A DNA stretch of 64,000 nt from Neotamlana nanhaiensis (GTDB lineage: Bacteria; Bacteroidota; Bacteroidia; Flavobacteriales; Flavobacteriaceae): the NCBI RefSeq assembly GCF_000943555.1, contig NZ_JTDV01000010.1, positions 310,001 through 374,000 on the forward strand, read 5' to 3'. Positions within the stretch are counted from its first letter, which is position 1, and each line of letters starts with the position of its first letter. Under the pieces are notes generated by a model. The model saw nothing but the letters and a program-made list of their open reading frames with translations, was not told where the DNA came from and did no database searches. The position numbers and the translations under genes are program-made. Of this stretch, positions 33,354 to 42,600 are shown one piece after another.

Positions 33354-35336
33354 TTAAGTTTTTTTTAATGTAAAATAAAAGGTTGTTCCTTTAGTAGGTT
33401 CGCTCTCTAACCAAATTTCGCCTTCATGCATTTCTACTATTTTCTTAACAATAGAAAGCCCTATACCTGTTGAATCTTTTCGTTTATTTAAGGAGAGAAA
33501 AATTTTAAATATTTTATCGTGAAATTTTTTATCGATGCCTATACCGTTATCTTTAACCGAAAACTGATAGAAATCGCCTTTTGCTTGCACATCAATCTCT
33601 ACCAAACCAGCTTCTTTGTCTATAAATTTAATAGCGTTACTCATTAAGTTTTGAAACAGCTGTTGCAGTTTAACTCTGTTACCATTAAGGCTTGGTAGCG
33701 TATTTAACACGGTAACGTTTACATGACTAGGCTTGTGTAAAATTCCTATTAAATCGGTAACTAATGTATGTACATTTACCTCCTCTTTTTCACTATCTTC
33801 TGAACCTATACTGGAATACTCTAAAACATCGGTTATTAATTGTTCCATTTTTTCGAGTGTGGTTTCAATATGCGCAATGTTTTGTAAGCTAACAGCATCT
33901 AATTTGTCTTTATTATCTTCTTTTAACCAGCTTACTAAGGCATTAATACTGCGTAATGGCGATTTTAAATCGTGCGAAACCACATGAGCGTATTCGTAAA
34001 GTTCGTCGTTACTTTTTTCTAACTTTTTTAATAGATTCTCTTTTTGTAGTTGTAGGCTTTTAATATCGGTTATATCGAAATTTATTCCAATAGACCCCAC
34101 AACTTCGCCTTTTAAATTATAATTTGGCGCTCCACTTACTAACCAATGCCGTAATTCTCCTGCTTTATTTTTTATACGAACTTCGTAAGAATCTGTTTTT
34201 CCTTTTTTACGATTTCTGTTTTGCTCATTTACAATTTCCTTATCTTCATCAGAGGGTAAAAAATCTTTACCTACTTTACCAATTATTTCATCTTCGGCAT
34301 AGCCCGTCATGTCGTAAAAGCTTTTATTAGCCATTACAATTCTGTCGTTTACATCAACTTCCAATAAGCCCAAATTCATGTTAGAAATTATACTTGAATA
34401 CTTAAACTTTTCAGCTTCTAAGCTTTTTCTATATTGGCGTCTAATGGTAAAATCTTTATACTTCCATAAATGGCCTTTGTAAACACCATCTCTAAAAATA
34501 GGTATATAATCGCGCTCAAAAATACGGTCGTCAATTGTTTCTAAATCTTCATTTAAAACAGGCTTTTTAGAATTAAATGCCGCGGTTATATCGGTAATAA
34601 ATTTTTGGGAATCTTTAAAGCTGTGCTTTATTTCTTCTATTACTGGCAGACAATCTTTACCCACTAATTCGTTGGGTTGTTTCTTAACATTAAAAAACTC
34701 ACAAAATTTATTATTAACAAGAATTATTTTTCGGTTTTCGTCTTCTAACAATACGCCTTCTTCTAGGTTTTGAATTAACGCTGCTAAACGCTCTTCAGAC
34801 TCTATTAATTTTTCTTTTTCGTTTTTTGATTGGGTAATATCTCGAACAATACCGTGTGAAGCAATGGGCACTCCATTATCATAAATAACACTGGCATTAA
34901 TTTGAACTATAATTTTTCGATGATCTTTTGTGGTAATATTAACAACTAAATCGCTTACCGAACCACCTTCTCGATAAACGACATTAAAGGCATTAAAAAC
35001 GTCTATATATTGATCTGGACGCACTAAATCCATTAAGTTACAGCTATCCTTTACACTTTTTAAGCCCAAAAGGGTTACTGCTGCGGCATTCATTTTTATG
35101 ATATTGCCTTCTACATCGGCCACTACATAGGCATCTACAATATGCTCGAAAACACCTTGTAGTTGCGAATCGGTTTTTGCAAAAGTAGATTCTAAACTAG
35201 TATAAGCCTCGGCTAATTTTTGATTAGACTCATACAACTCTGCCGATTTTTGTTCTAAAATAGCTTCAGCTTGCTTTCTAGCGGCTTTTTCGCGATTTAG
35301 AGCACGTTGAAGTATGTCAATTTTATCTTGACTCAT
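33354..35336 (-). CDS. Multi-PAS cytosolic histidine kinase
   Basis: A 660-residue kinase without membrane segments. An N-terminal coiled coil (REKAARKQAEAILEQKSAELYESNQKL) is followed by three PAS domains at about 55-170, 180-300 and 310-430 (VFEHIVDAYVVADVEGNI; NLEEGVLLEDENRKI; SNMNLGLLEVDVNDRI), then HisKA with HVVSHDLKSPLRS and an ATPase domain (QNLMSNAIKF, VKDNGIGIDKKF, STGIGLSIVKKIV). It abuts the H-NOX gene (adjacent stop and start) and lies 4 bases upstream of the FIST gene, so an H-NOX-controlled kinase is the simplest reading. It has no receiver domain of its own. Confidence 0.92.
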   Translation of the reverse strand: MSQDKIDILQRALNREKAARKQAEAILEQKSAELYESNQKLAEAYTSLESTFAKTDSQLQGVFEHIVDAYVVADVEGNIIKMNAAAVTLLGLKSVKDSCNLMDLVRPDQYIDVFNAFNVVYREGGSVSDLVVNITTKDHRKIIVQINASVIYDNGVPIASHGIVRDITQSKNEKEKLIESEERLAALIQNLEEGVLLEDENRKIILVNNKFCEFFNVKKQPNELVGKDCLPVIEEIKHSFKDSQKFITDITAAFNSKKPVLNEDLETIDDRIFERDYIPIFRDGVYKGHLWKYKDFTIRRQYRKSLEAEKFKYSSIISNMNLGLLEVDVNDRIVMANKSFYDMTGYAEDEIIGKVGKDFLPSDEDKEIVNEQNRNRKKGKTDSYEVRIKNKAGELRHWLVSGAPNYNLKGEVVGSIGINFDITDIKSLQLQKENLLKKLEKSNDELYEYAHVVSHDLKSPLRSINALVSWLKEDNKDKLDAVSLQNIAHIETTLEKMEQLITDVLEYSSIGSEDSEKEEVNVHTLVTDLIGILHKPSHVNVTVLNTLPSLNGNRVKLQQLFQNLMSNAIKFIDKEAGLVEIDVQAKGDFYQFSVKDNGIGIDKKFHDKIFKIFLSLNKRKDSTGIGLSIVKKIVEMHEGEIWLESEPTKGTTFYFTLKKT

Positions 35337-35876
35337 TTAATTTTTCTTTATAATGAATTTTACTTCGGTAGCTACATCATTTAGCTTTTCAAACTCTATC
35401 GTCGCTGTTTCATTAAAATGCTCGAAAGTTTTATTCATTAACCCTAAACCAAAAGCATGCATTGCTCTACTAGATTTATAAATTAAAACTAATAGGTTTG
35501 GTGTTTTTTCTAAGACTTGAAATGTTGGCAATTCGGCATCGGGATATATTTTTTTTACCTCCACATGAATGTGATTTTCTATTGAAGCCAGCATTTCAAT
35601 AGGATCGGAATACATTTGCAATATCCCCGAGTAGCTTCGCTTAATTACACTAAAAAAATGTTCGGCGTAAACTTGCAGTAAATCATCGGTAGAAATATTA
35701 GTATTTTCACTTAAATTATTTAGTAATTGTAACATTTCTGAAAACTCGTAGGTTCCTACAGAGGTATAAACTCCTTCAGATTTTAGATTAGAATTGGATA
35801 TTATACTATCAACCATTTCTAAGCCAAATTTATCTTCGACTAAATCAAGAAACTCTGTAAAAACAATGCCTTTCAT
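35337..35876 (-). CDS. H-NOX (haem NO/O2-binding) sensor protein
   Basis: The 179-residue length is typical of stand-alone bacterial H-NOX proteins. It opens KGIVFTEFLDLVEDKFG, the family start. His104 lies seven residues before Tyr111-Pro112, where soluble guanylate cyclase has its proximal haem ligand, and it is followed by IYPDAELPTF. The haem-propionate motif YxSxR is Tyr133-Ser135-Arg137 (LIYKSSRAM). H-NOX proteins bind NO at haem and control a neighbouring kinase or cyclase. The gene overlaps the upstream receiver gene by one base and abuts the PAS kinase. Ligand selectivity (NO or O2) cannot be settled from sequence alone. Confidence 0.92.
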   Translation of the reverse strand: MKGIVFTEFLDLVEDKFGLEMVDSIISNSNLKSEGVYTSVGTYEFSEMLQLLNNLSENTNISTDDLLQVYAEHFFSVIKRSYSGILQMYSDPIEMLASIENHIHVEVKKIYPDAELPTFQVLEKTPNLLVLIYKSSRAMHAFGLGLMNKTFEHFNETATIEFEKLNDVATEVKFIIKKN

Positions 35877-36289
35877 TATATTTGTTTTAGTTCGTTAATG
35901 CTCCAGTACCCTAAAACTCTTTCAATTTTAGAAACATACTCTTCATATTTTAAAGGTTTTATTACATAACCTGCAATACCTATTTTATAGCACTCTAACA
36001 GATCGCGTTGGTTACTCGATGTTGTTAAAATTATGGTTGGAATGTACCTTAAAACATCGTCGTTTTTTAAAATAGTTAAAAACTCAATACCATTTAATTT
36101 TGGCATGTTTAAATCTAATAAAATTATGTCGGGTAATTCACCTTTATTTTGTAAAATATTTAAGGCTTCTTCTCCATTGTTGGCCTCTATAATATTATGT
36201 TTAAGTTGAAGTGATGAAATGGCTCTATTTAGTTTCATAACTTCAATAACATCATCTTCAATTACTAAAACGTTTAAAACTTTGGACAT
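35876..36289 (-). CDS. Stand-alone receiver-domain response regulator
   Basis: A CheY/Spo0F-like protein of 137 residues from the start SKVLNVLVIEDD at 36289. A 19-codon longer ORF would begin upstream of the predicted -7 box (36316-36323) and is rejected. It has the acidic pair in IEDD, the phospho-acceptor in IILLDLNMPKLNG, Thr-Ser in ILTTSSN and Lys in YVIKPLK. It has no output domain. As the first gene of the operon it probably accepts phosphate from one or both kinases and passes it to the free Hpt protein. Confidence 0.9.
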   Translation of the reverse strand: MSKVLNVLVIEDDVIEVMKLNRAISSLQLKHNIIEANNGEEALNILQNKGELPDIILLDLNMPKLNGIEFLTILKNDDVLRYIPTIILTTSSNQRDLLECYKIGIAGYVIKPLKYEEYVSKIERVLGYWSINELKQI

Positions 36290-36315
36290 GATACGCTTTT
36301 TTGTGATTTTGAGTA

Positions 36316-36405
36316 TAAAATTATAATTATGCCTCGAAAATTGCATTATAGTTCGTTAACATAAAAATAAGTGTAGACGAATGGTAATTTGAAACAGATA
36401 AACGG
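36316..36405 (-). promoter_or_regulatory. LytTR-type operator and -7 box of the sensory operon
   Basis: The exact 16-bp word GTGTAGACGAATGGTA is at 36371-36386. A second half-site with 7 of 11 matches, CAGATAAACGG, starts at 36395, 21 bases from TAGACGAATGG at 36374. On the minus strand TAATTTTA (36323-36316), 7/8 to TAnnTTTG, lies 50 bases from the half-site and 26 bases before the ATG at 36289. This implies autoregulation of the operon by its own LytTR protein. The remaining sequence to 36565 is AT-rich, with only weak inverted repeats such as AATTATAT / ATATAATT. Confidence 0.72.
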
Positions 36406-36565
36406 TTTTTAAAAGCATCATGCCAATACGTTAAACAGGCCGAAAAGCACTGTATTTACTTACGTTTTAAGCAAATTTTATCTTTAAATTTTTATTGAAT
36501 TATATAAAACTTAAAAGTAAGCGTAATATAATTATAAGTTTTATTAATCCAATTGGAAAAAGCAT

Positions 36566-37024
36566 CTAACTCCTAGGCTTACTAAGTTGCCTATCGTACA
36601 TAATTATACTACCTGCAACGGCTACATTTAGGCTTAATTCTGATTTGAACTTTACTAAAAAATGAGATTTCTCGATAGCTTCATTGGTCAATCCGTGGTC
36701 TTCGGCCCCAAGTAAATATACACAACGCCTTGGGTGATGAAATGGTTCTAAATCCTTGGCCTTATCATCGAGTTCTACTCCAACAATTCGAGCGCCTTTA
36801 GGTAGATTATTAAAAAACTCTTGAAACGTTTCATAATGAAAATATGGCATAGATTTTACCGCATTATGGGTATCACAAGCTTGTTTTGCATACCTATTAC
36901 CAATTGTAAAAATGAAACTCGCCCCCATGTTTTGTGCCGACCTCCATAACACACCTAAGTTCTCTGGTGTTTTGCCGTTTAAAATACCAATTCCAAAATA
37001 CTCGTTTATAAAGTTGTTGTTCAT
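36566..37024 (-). CDS. SpoU/TrmH-family RNA 2'-O-methyltransferase
   Basis: A 152-residue SPOUT methyltransferase of the TrmL-like short type. Motif 1 is KTPENLGVLWRSAQNMGA with the catalytic Arg; motif 2 is YLLGAEDHGLTNEAI; motif 3 is LNVAVAGSIIMYDR, forming the knotted S-adenosylmethionine site. It should methylate a ribose 2'-OH in tRNA or rRNA; the target is not clear from sequence. It lies between the initiator tRNA gene and the sensory operon on the same strand and marks the return to housekeeping genes. Confidence 0.92.
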   Translation of the reverse strand: MNNNFINEYFGIGILNGKTPENLGVLWRSAQNMGASFIFTIGNRYAKQACDTHNAVKSMPYFHYETFQEFFNNLPKGARIVGVELDDKAKDLEPFHHPRRCVYLLGAEDHGLTNEAIEKSHFLVKFKSELSLNVAVAGSIIMYDRQLSKPRS

Positions 37025-37057
37025 GGTTGTAAAAGTAATCTATAATTAAAAATAAAA

Positions 37058-37083
37058 AAAGCTCCACATTTCTGTGAAGCTTT
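37058..37083 (-). terminator. Terminator after tRNA-Met
   Basis: Stem AAAGCT(C)CACA / TGTG(A)AGCTTT with one mismatch, followed by a T-run on the minus strand, 8 bases past the 3' end of the tRNA gene. Confidence 0.72.
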
Positions 37084-37090
37084 CTCTTAG

Positions 37091-37163
<73 letters not shown>

Positions 37164-37264
37164 ATATAGGAGTGCAAATATACAACCAATTTTATATTTT
37201 ACAAGACAATTTATAAAAAATATTAAACCTTAATTTTAACAGACTAAAAACAAGACACTTAAAC

Positions 37265-37280
37265 AAAAAAAAAAAAAAAA
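37265..37280. repeat. 16-base poly-A tract
   Basis: A run of sixteen A residues in the intergenic region between the LRR gene terminator and the tRNA gene. The length may be unreliable if the assembly is long-read only, and it is a likely phase-variable slippage site, though no gene is read through it. Confidence 0.85.
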
Positions 37281-37293
37281 CGAAGACCATAAA

Positions 37294-37330
37294 AAAACCA
37301 TCGAAAAACAAATGGTTTTTCGATGGTTTT
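37294..37330 (-). terminator. Terminator after the LRR protein gene
   Basis: A 15-bp perfect stem, AAAACCATCGAAAAA / TTTTTCGATGGTTTT, with a 7-base loop and a T-run on the minus strand. It begins 23 bases after the stop at 37353. Confidence 0.85.
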
Positions 37331-37352
37331 AAGCTATTACTAATGTTTATAA

Positions 37353-38177
37353 TTATTCTTTTTCAATATCCATAATGGCTGTAGAGTTTTGCATTTCTAA
37401 AGCACCTAATACTGGAGGATTTTTTCCAGAAATACTTACATACTCTTCATTTAAATTATTATCGCTAACCATTACCGTATTTAAGTTTTTAAGGTTCATA
37501 AACTCAATTGGTAAATCGCCTGTAAACTGGTTGGTTGATAATAACAACTCTTCTAAATTTTGTAGTTGTGCAATCTCGGTTGGAATTTCACCATACATTT
37601 GGTTATCCATTAAACTTAACTTTTCTAATTTAGTTAAAGCAGAAATTTCTCTTGGTATTTCACCTGAAATAAAATTACTTCCTAACAATAGCTCTTTTAA
37701 ATTATCAAGATCCATTAAAGAAACTGGAATTTCTCCGGTTAACTGATTGCTATATAACTTTAATGATTCTAAGTTTTTTAAGCTTCCTAATTCTGAGGGA
37801 ATATCGCCTTCAAACCTATTCATGAATAACTCTAAAGCTGTTAAATCTTTTAAATTTTGTAGCGATGTTGGGATATTTCCTGAAATCTTATTAAAACCAA
37901 AATTAATTTTTCTAAGATTAACTAAGCTTCCAATAGCATGAGGCAATTCACCTTCTAAATTATTAAACTGTAAATTTAACTCTACAACTTTATTGTTTTC
38001 AACCGTAACACCATACCAATCGTTTACCGAGGCGTTTAAATCCCAAGTTACATTCCACGCCGTGCCATTTGTAGCATTATAAAGCGCAATTAAAGCATCT
38101 TTCTCTGAAGTTGAAATATTTGCAAACGAATAAAACGTAGAAAAAATAAAGGCTAAGGTTAAGTGTAAAGTTTTCAT
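37353..38177 (-). CDS. Exported plant-type leucine-rich repeat protein
   Basis: A 274-residue protein with a signal peptide (KTLHLTLAFIFSTFYSFA). An N-terminal cap follows (EKDALIALYNATNGTAWNVTWDLNASVNDWYGVTV), the pattern that precedes plant-specific LRRs. About seven repeats of roughly 24 residues follow, with the pattern LxxLxLxxNxLxGxIPxxL (for example LESLKLYSNQLTGEIPVSLMDL). No C-terminal sorting domain or anchor is visible, so it is probably periplasmic or released. LRR arrays bind proteins or carbohydrates; the ligand is unknown. Confidence 0.85.
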   Translation of the reverse strand: MKTLHLTLAFIFSTFYSFANISTSEKDALIALYNATNGTAWNVTWDLNASVNDWYGVTVENNKVVELNLQFNNLEGELPHAIGSLVNLRKINFGFNKISGNIPTSLQNLKDLTALELFMNRFEGDIPSELGSLKNLESLKLYSNQLTGEIPVSLMDLDNLKELLLGSNFISGEIPREISALTKLEKLSLMDNQMYGEIPTEIAQLQNLEELLLSTNQFTGDLPIEFMNLKNLNTVMVSDNNLNEEYVSISGKNPPVLGALEMQNSTAIMDIEKE

Positions 38178-38332
38178 AGTTGTTAGATTTGGATTAACAC
38201 ACCACGAAGATAAAGGAGAAATCGATTACAGGTTATTTTATTCGACCAACTACGACAAATTTTAACATTTAACAGTAGTTAAAATGCGTTTTTAATCGAT
38301 TAAGTGTAATTTCGAACAGATTTTGTCTTCAA

Positions 38333-39658
38333 TTAAAAGGATATATTCAAAATTTCGCCACTTATTTTAAGTAGCTCTAATTCAGCAATTTTAGCAGCAT
38401 ATTTCGCTTGATTTCGAGTTAATTCGGCATTAAGTAGATTTATTTGTGCTTGCCTAAATTCTATAGAGTTTAACTGACCGAGTTTAAATTTCTCCTCGGT
38501 TCTATCGAAATTATTTTGCGAAGTTTTAATATTGGCTTCTTGTAATTTGAAGATATTAAGTTTGTTTTGGTAATCGTCCCAAGCATTGTTAAAATCGCGC
38601 TCTAAGGTTACTAAATATTCTTCTTTTTGAATGTTCTGGGTTTCTAAATTGAGTTTTGCATTTTTAACTCTAGTAATGGTAGTACCACCGTCGAATAAAT
38701 TCCATGTTAAACTCACACCGCCTGAAACACCCGTACTTGTATTTTGCAAAGCAAAGGCTAATGGACTGTTATTACTGGTTTCATTCCAACCATAACTACC
38801 GGTTAAACCAATAATTGGCAAATATGCAGATTTTTCCAATTTTACAATTAAACTGTTTATTTCAATATTTTTATTGATTTGCATCAAACTCGCATTGTAC
38901 TGTTTTGCTCTATCAAACAAAGTCGCTTTATCAATAAGTTCATTAAAATCAATTGTTGTATCAACATTAAAATCATCTGTTAAACTATTACCTAACACTA
39001 AGTTTAAATCGCGCTTAAAGTTTTGTAGCTGTTGTTTTGAATTCATTAAGTTGATGCTGTCGTTATTAACATCAACTTCAGCATTTAAAACACCTAACTT
39101 AGTATCTTGACCATAATCGAATTGGTATTGCGCACGCACCAAACGCTCCTTTGAAATCTCTAAAGTTTGCAAAATCGCTTGTGTATTTTCATTAAGCTCG
39201 GCAACACTATAGTACACAGTAAACAATTGTAAAACAGTATTTTCGATGGTTTCTCGGGCTTGCAACTCGGTTAATTGTTGTGTTTCTTTTAGCTGTTTAT
39301 AATTATACTCGCGACCTAAACCATCAAATAAGGTATAATTTAAATTTATTGAAGCGTTATAGTTTCTAGTTTCTGCACCATTAGCTACGCGCGTTTCTCC
39401 ATTCGCTAATTGCCCTTCAGAGTTTTGTTTATTAATTGATGCTCCAGCATTTCCGGTAACTGTTGGTAAGTAGCCCGAATTTAAAATACTGGTATTATTT
39501 TTTGCGACTTCAACTGTGTTATTTGCTATTTTAATACCGTAATTATGCTCTAAAGCTAAACTTACCGCCTGATCTGGCGAAAGGACTTCCTGTGCTACAA
39601 GACTTTGCAACCCTAATCCTACGCTAATTAGAAATAGTTTAATCTTCATGGATTTCAT
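38333..39658 (-). CDS. TolC-family outer-membrane efflux protein
   Basis: A 441-residue TolC-like protein. The signal peptide is KIKLFLISVGLGLQSLVAQ. There are two similar halves of long helices and short beta-strands: LSPDQAVSLALEHNYGIKIANNTVEVAKNN at the start, LNYTLFDGLGREYNYKQLKET in half 1 and LTWNLFDGGTTITRVKNAKLNLETQ in half 2. It forms the outer-membrane channel of a tripartite pump with the RND and adaptor proteins encoded upstream. Its start overlaps the RND gene by 20 bases. Confidence 0.92.
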   Translation of the reverse strand: MKSMKIKLFLISVGLGLQSLVAQEVLSPDQAVSLALEHNYGIKIANNTVEVAKNNTSILNSGYLPTVTGNAGASINKQNSEGQLANGETRVANGAETRNYNASINLNYTLFDGLGREYNYKQLKETQQLTELQARETIENTVLQLFTVYYSVAELNENTQAILQTLEISKERLVRAQYQFDYGQDTKLGVLNAEVDVNNDSINLMNSKQQLQNFKRDLNLVLGNSLTDDFNVDTTIDFNELIDKATLFDRAKQYNASLMQINKNIEINSLIVKLEKSAYLPIIGLTGSYGWNETSNNSPLAFALQNTSTGVSGGVSLTWNLFDGGTTITRVKNAKLNLETQNIQKEEYLVTLERDFNNAWDDYQNKLNIFKLQEANIKTSQNNFDRTEEKFKLGQLNSIEFRQAQINLLNAELTRNQAKYAAKIAELELLKISGEILNISF

Positions 39659-42600
39659 TTTGTTCTTTAATCGCGCGTTCTACTTCTTCTCTTGTTACGT
39701 CGTTACCTGTTGCTAGCCATTTACTACCCTGTTTTATGCTATTACTAAACGATAAAAATAATGGCAATACTAATAAGGTTAATACCGTTGCATAGGCAAT
39801 ACCAAACGAAATTGAAATAGCCATGGGTTTTAAAAATTGTGCTTGCCTACTTTTTTCTAATAATAACGGTGCTAAACCAGCAATTGTAGTTAACGAGGTT
39901 AAGAAAATGGCTCGGAAACGCGATTTTCCTGCTTCCGATAGTGCTTCCTCAAAACGCATACCTTCCTTTAAATTGCTATTAAACTTACCTATTAACACCA
40001 ACCCATCGTTTACCATAATACCTATTAAAGCTATTATCCCTAACAGAGATAAAATATTTACAGGAAAACCTAAAATGTAGTGCCCCCAAGATACTGCGGT
40101 TAAACTAAACGGAATTAACAATAACAGAAGTAATGGCTGCGAATAACTTCTAAATGTAAACGCAATAGTAATGTATATGAGAAGTAAAATGATTGGACCT
40201 GCAACACGTAATGAACCGACCAATTTTCCAGCCTCACGATTTTGACCTTCGAACGATGCGTTAATGGTTGGATATTTTGATTGTAACTTCGGAATGAAAT
40301 TAGATCGGATATCATCTAAAATATCGGTTGCACTGGTACTCGGGTTTTTTAAATCGGCATAAACCTGAATTTCACGCATCCCTTCCAAGTGATTAATAGC
40401 CACTTCCCCACGTTCAATGCTATAGTTGGCAATATCTTTTAAAGTAACACGCTCGCCGGTTGGTGTTACAATGCGCATTTCATCTAAATCGTTAATAGAA
40501 CTTCGGTTATTTCTATCATAACGCACCCAAACTCTAATTTCATCTTGTCCACGCTGAAAACGTTGTGCTTGATTTCCAAAAAATCCTGAACGGACTTGCG
40601 CCATAACCGTTCGTAAATCTAATCCTAACAAATAGGCACTTTCCTTAAGTTCTAACCGAATTTCTTTAATGCCCGCAGGATCGTTATCACCTATATCTTT
40701 AAGTAACGGATTGGTTTTTAAATAATTTTTGAGTTCATTTTTGGCGGCCTTTAATTCACCAATTGTATTACTTAATAACGACACTGAAACCGGATTACCT
40801 CCAAAATTTCCACCAGAACCATAAATTAAACGTTCGGTGCCAATTACTGGCCCAACTAATTCTTCCAACCTATTGGTTACTAAAAACGATTGAATTTCAT
40901 CGGGGCGTTCTTCACCTGGCAATAAATTAATACGTAATGTCGCACTAGAACTACTACTGAAGGTTACTATGGTATTTTCAAAAAGTTGTTTATCAGTATC
41001 TTTTAAATATTTTTCGGTAAGCTCCTTATTAACGATAAACGATTTTTCTTCAATCATAGAAATGATAGAATCTGTAATTTTTTCGTTAGTTCCTGTCGGC
41101 ATCACCAGTTCTACACTTACCGCATCACTAGCTATACGAGGAAACAAGGTTACGCCAATAACACTTCCGCCAAGGGCGCCAATGGTTAAAATTAACAGTG
41201 CTAAAAATATACCAAGAGATAATAATTTAAAATTAAGCACAAAATCTAAAGCTGGGGCATACAATTTATCTCTTAGGTAAGTCATTATTTTATCGCCCAC
41301 CTTATTAATATTACTCATAACAGAGAAAAACTGCTTTATTTTAGACGGATTTTCATCAACCACAGTTTTCCTTAAGGCTTTTGAATGTGCTAAATGCGCA
41401 GGTAAAATTATTAAAGCTTCTACTAACGACACAACTAAAGTGAGTATAACCACAACGGATACCTCGCTAAAAAACTCACCAATTCTACTATCTAAAAAGA
41501 AGAATAGCGAAAAGGCTAAAAGCGTTGTTATAATTGCTGAAACTACAGGCGGAATAACTTCCAAAGTACCATCAATAGCTGCTTGAACTGGTTTTTTACC
41601 TTTTTCGTAATGCTGATAGATGTTTTCGGCAATTACAATACCATCATCTACCAAAATTCCTATTACAATTATCATCCCGAACAGCGATAACACGTTTATT
41701 GTAACATCGAACTGAGAAGCAAAAATAAACATCCCTAAAAACGAAATTGGCAACCCAAAAGCCACCCAAAGTGCTAATCGGGTATTTAAAAACAATGATA
41801 AAAAAATAAGCACCAAAAGTACACCTTGCCCCGCATTAGTAAGTAACAACAAGGTTCGCTGTTTTAACGGAATGGAACGATCGCTTACTACATTAATTTT
41901 AACATTATCGTATTTTTGATTGTAACCTTCAATGTACTCGTTTACCTTTCCTGCCGACGAAATTAAATCTTCATTATTAGTACTTGTTATGGAAACATTT
42001 ACTGCTAAATCTTGGTTGAAATAAGTCGCATTTGGTGTTTCTGAAAATCTATCGCGAATTACAGCAACATCTTTTAATCGCACAACTTTACCATCGTTTG
42101 ATGCTTTTACAATAATATTTGAAAATTCTCTACCGTAATATTGTTTGTTATTGGCTCTAATGAGGTACTCTTCGGCTTCGGTTTTTACATTTCCACCGGT
42201 TACTAAAATATTGGCATTATTTACAGCTTGCGCTACTTCGGTAAACGTAATATTGTAAGCTAATAATTGCGTTTCGTTAACGGCGATTTCAATTTCTTCT
42301 TCTGGAAAACCAGAGATTTCAATTTGCGAAATACCATCAATAGCACGTAAATCGGTTTCAACTTGTCTTGCCAATTGTTTTAATGTGGCTAACGGAATGT
42401 TTTTTCCGCTTAAAGCGAAAGAAATCGTTTCTCTAACCGCTTCTTGTTTCGATACCACAAGTGGTTCCATACCTGTTGGAAAGGAAGGCACGCGATCTAC
42501 TGCATTTTTAACCTCAAGTAACATGAAGTCTAAACTTTCGCCTTTTTCAATTTCAACTGTAATTGTTCCACTATTTTCTTTGGAAACCGAAGTTACACGA

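Noticed and set aside
36290-36346. Longer start for the receiver-only regulator
   Set aside because: Starts upstream of the predicted -7 box, and the extra 19 residues do not resemble a receiver domain.
15972-36386. Repeated 16-mers as a CRISPR or transposon signature
   Set aside because: Copies are kilobases apart, always intergenic at fixed distance from -7 boxes, without cas genes, transposase or target duplications.
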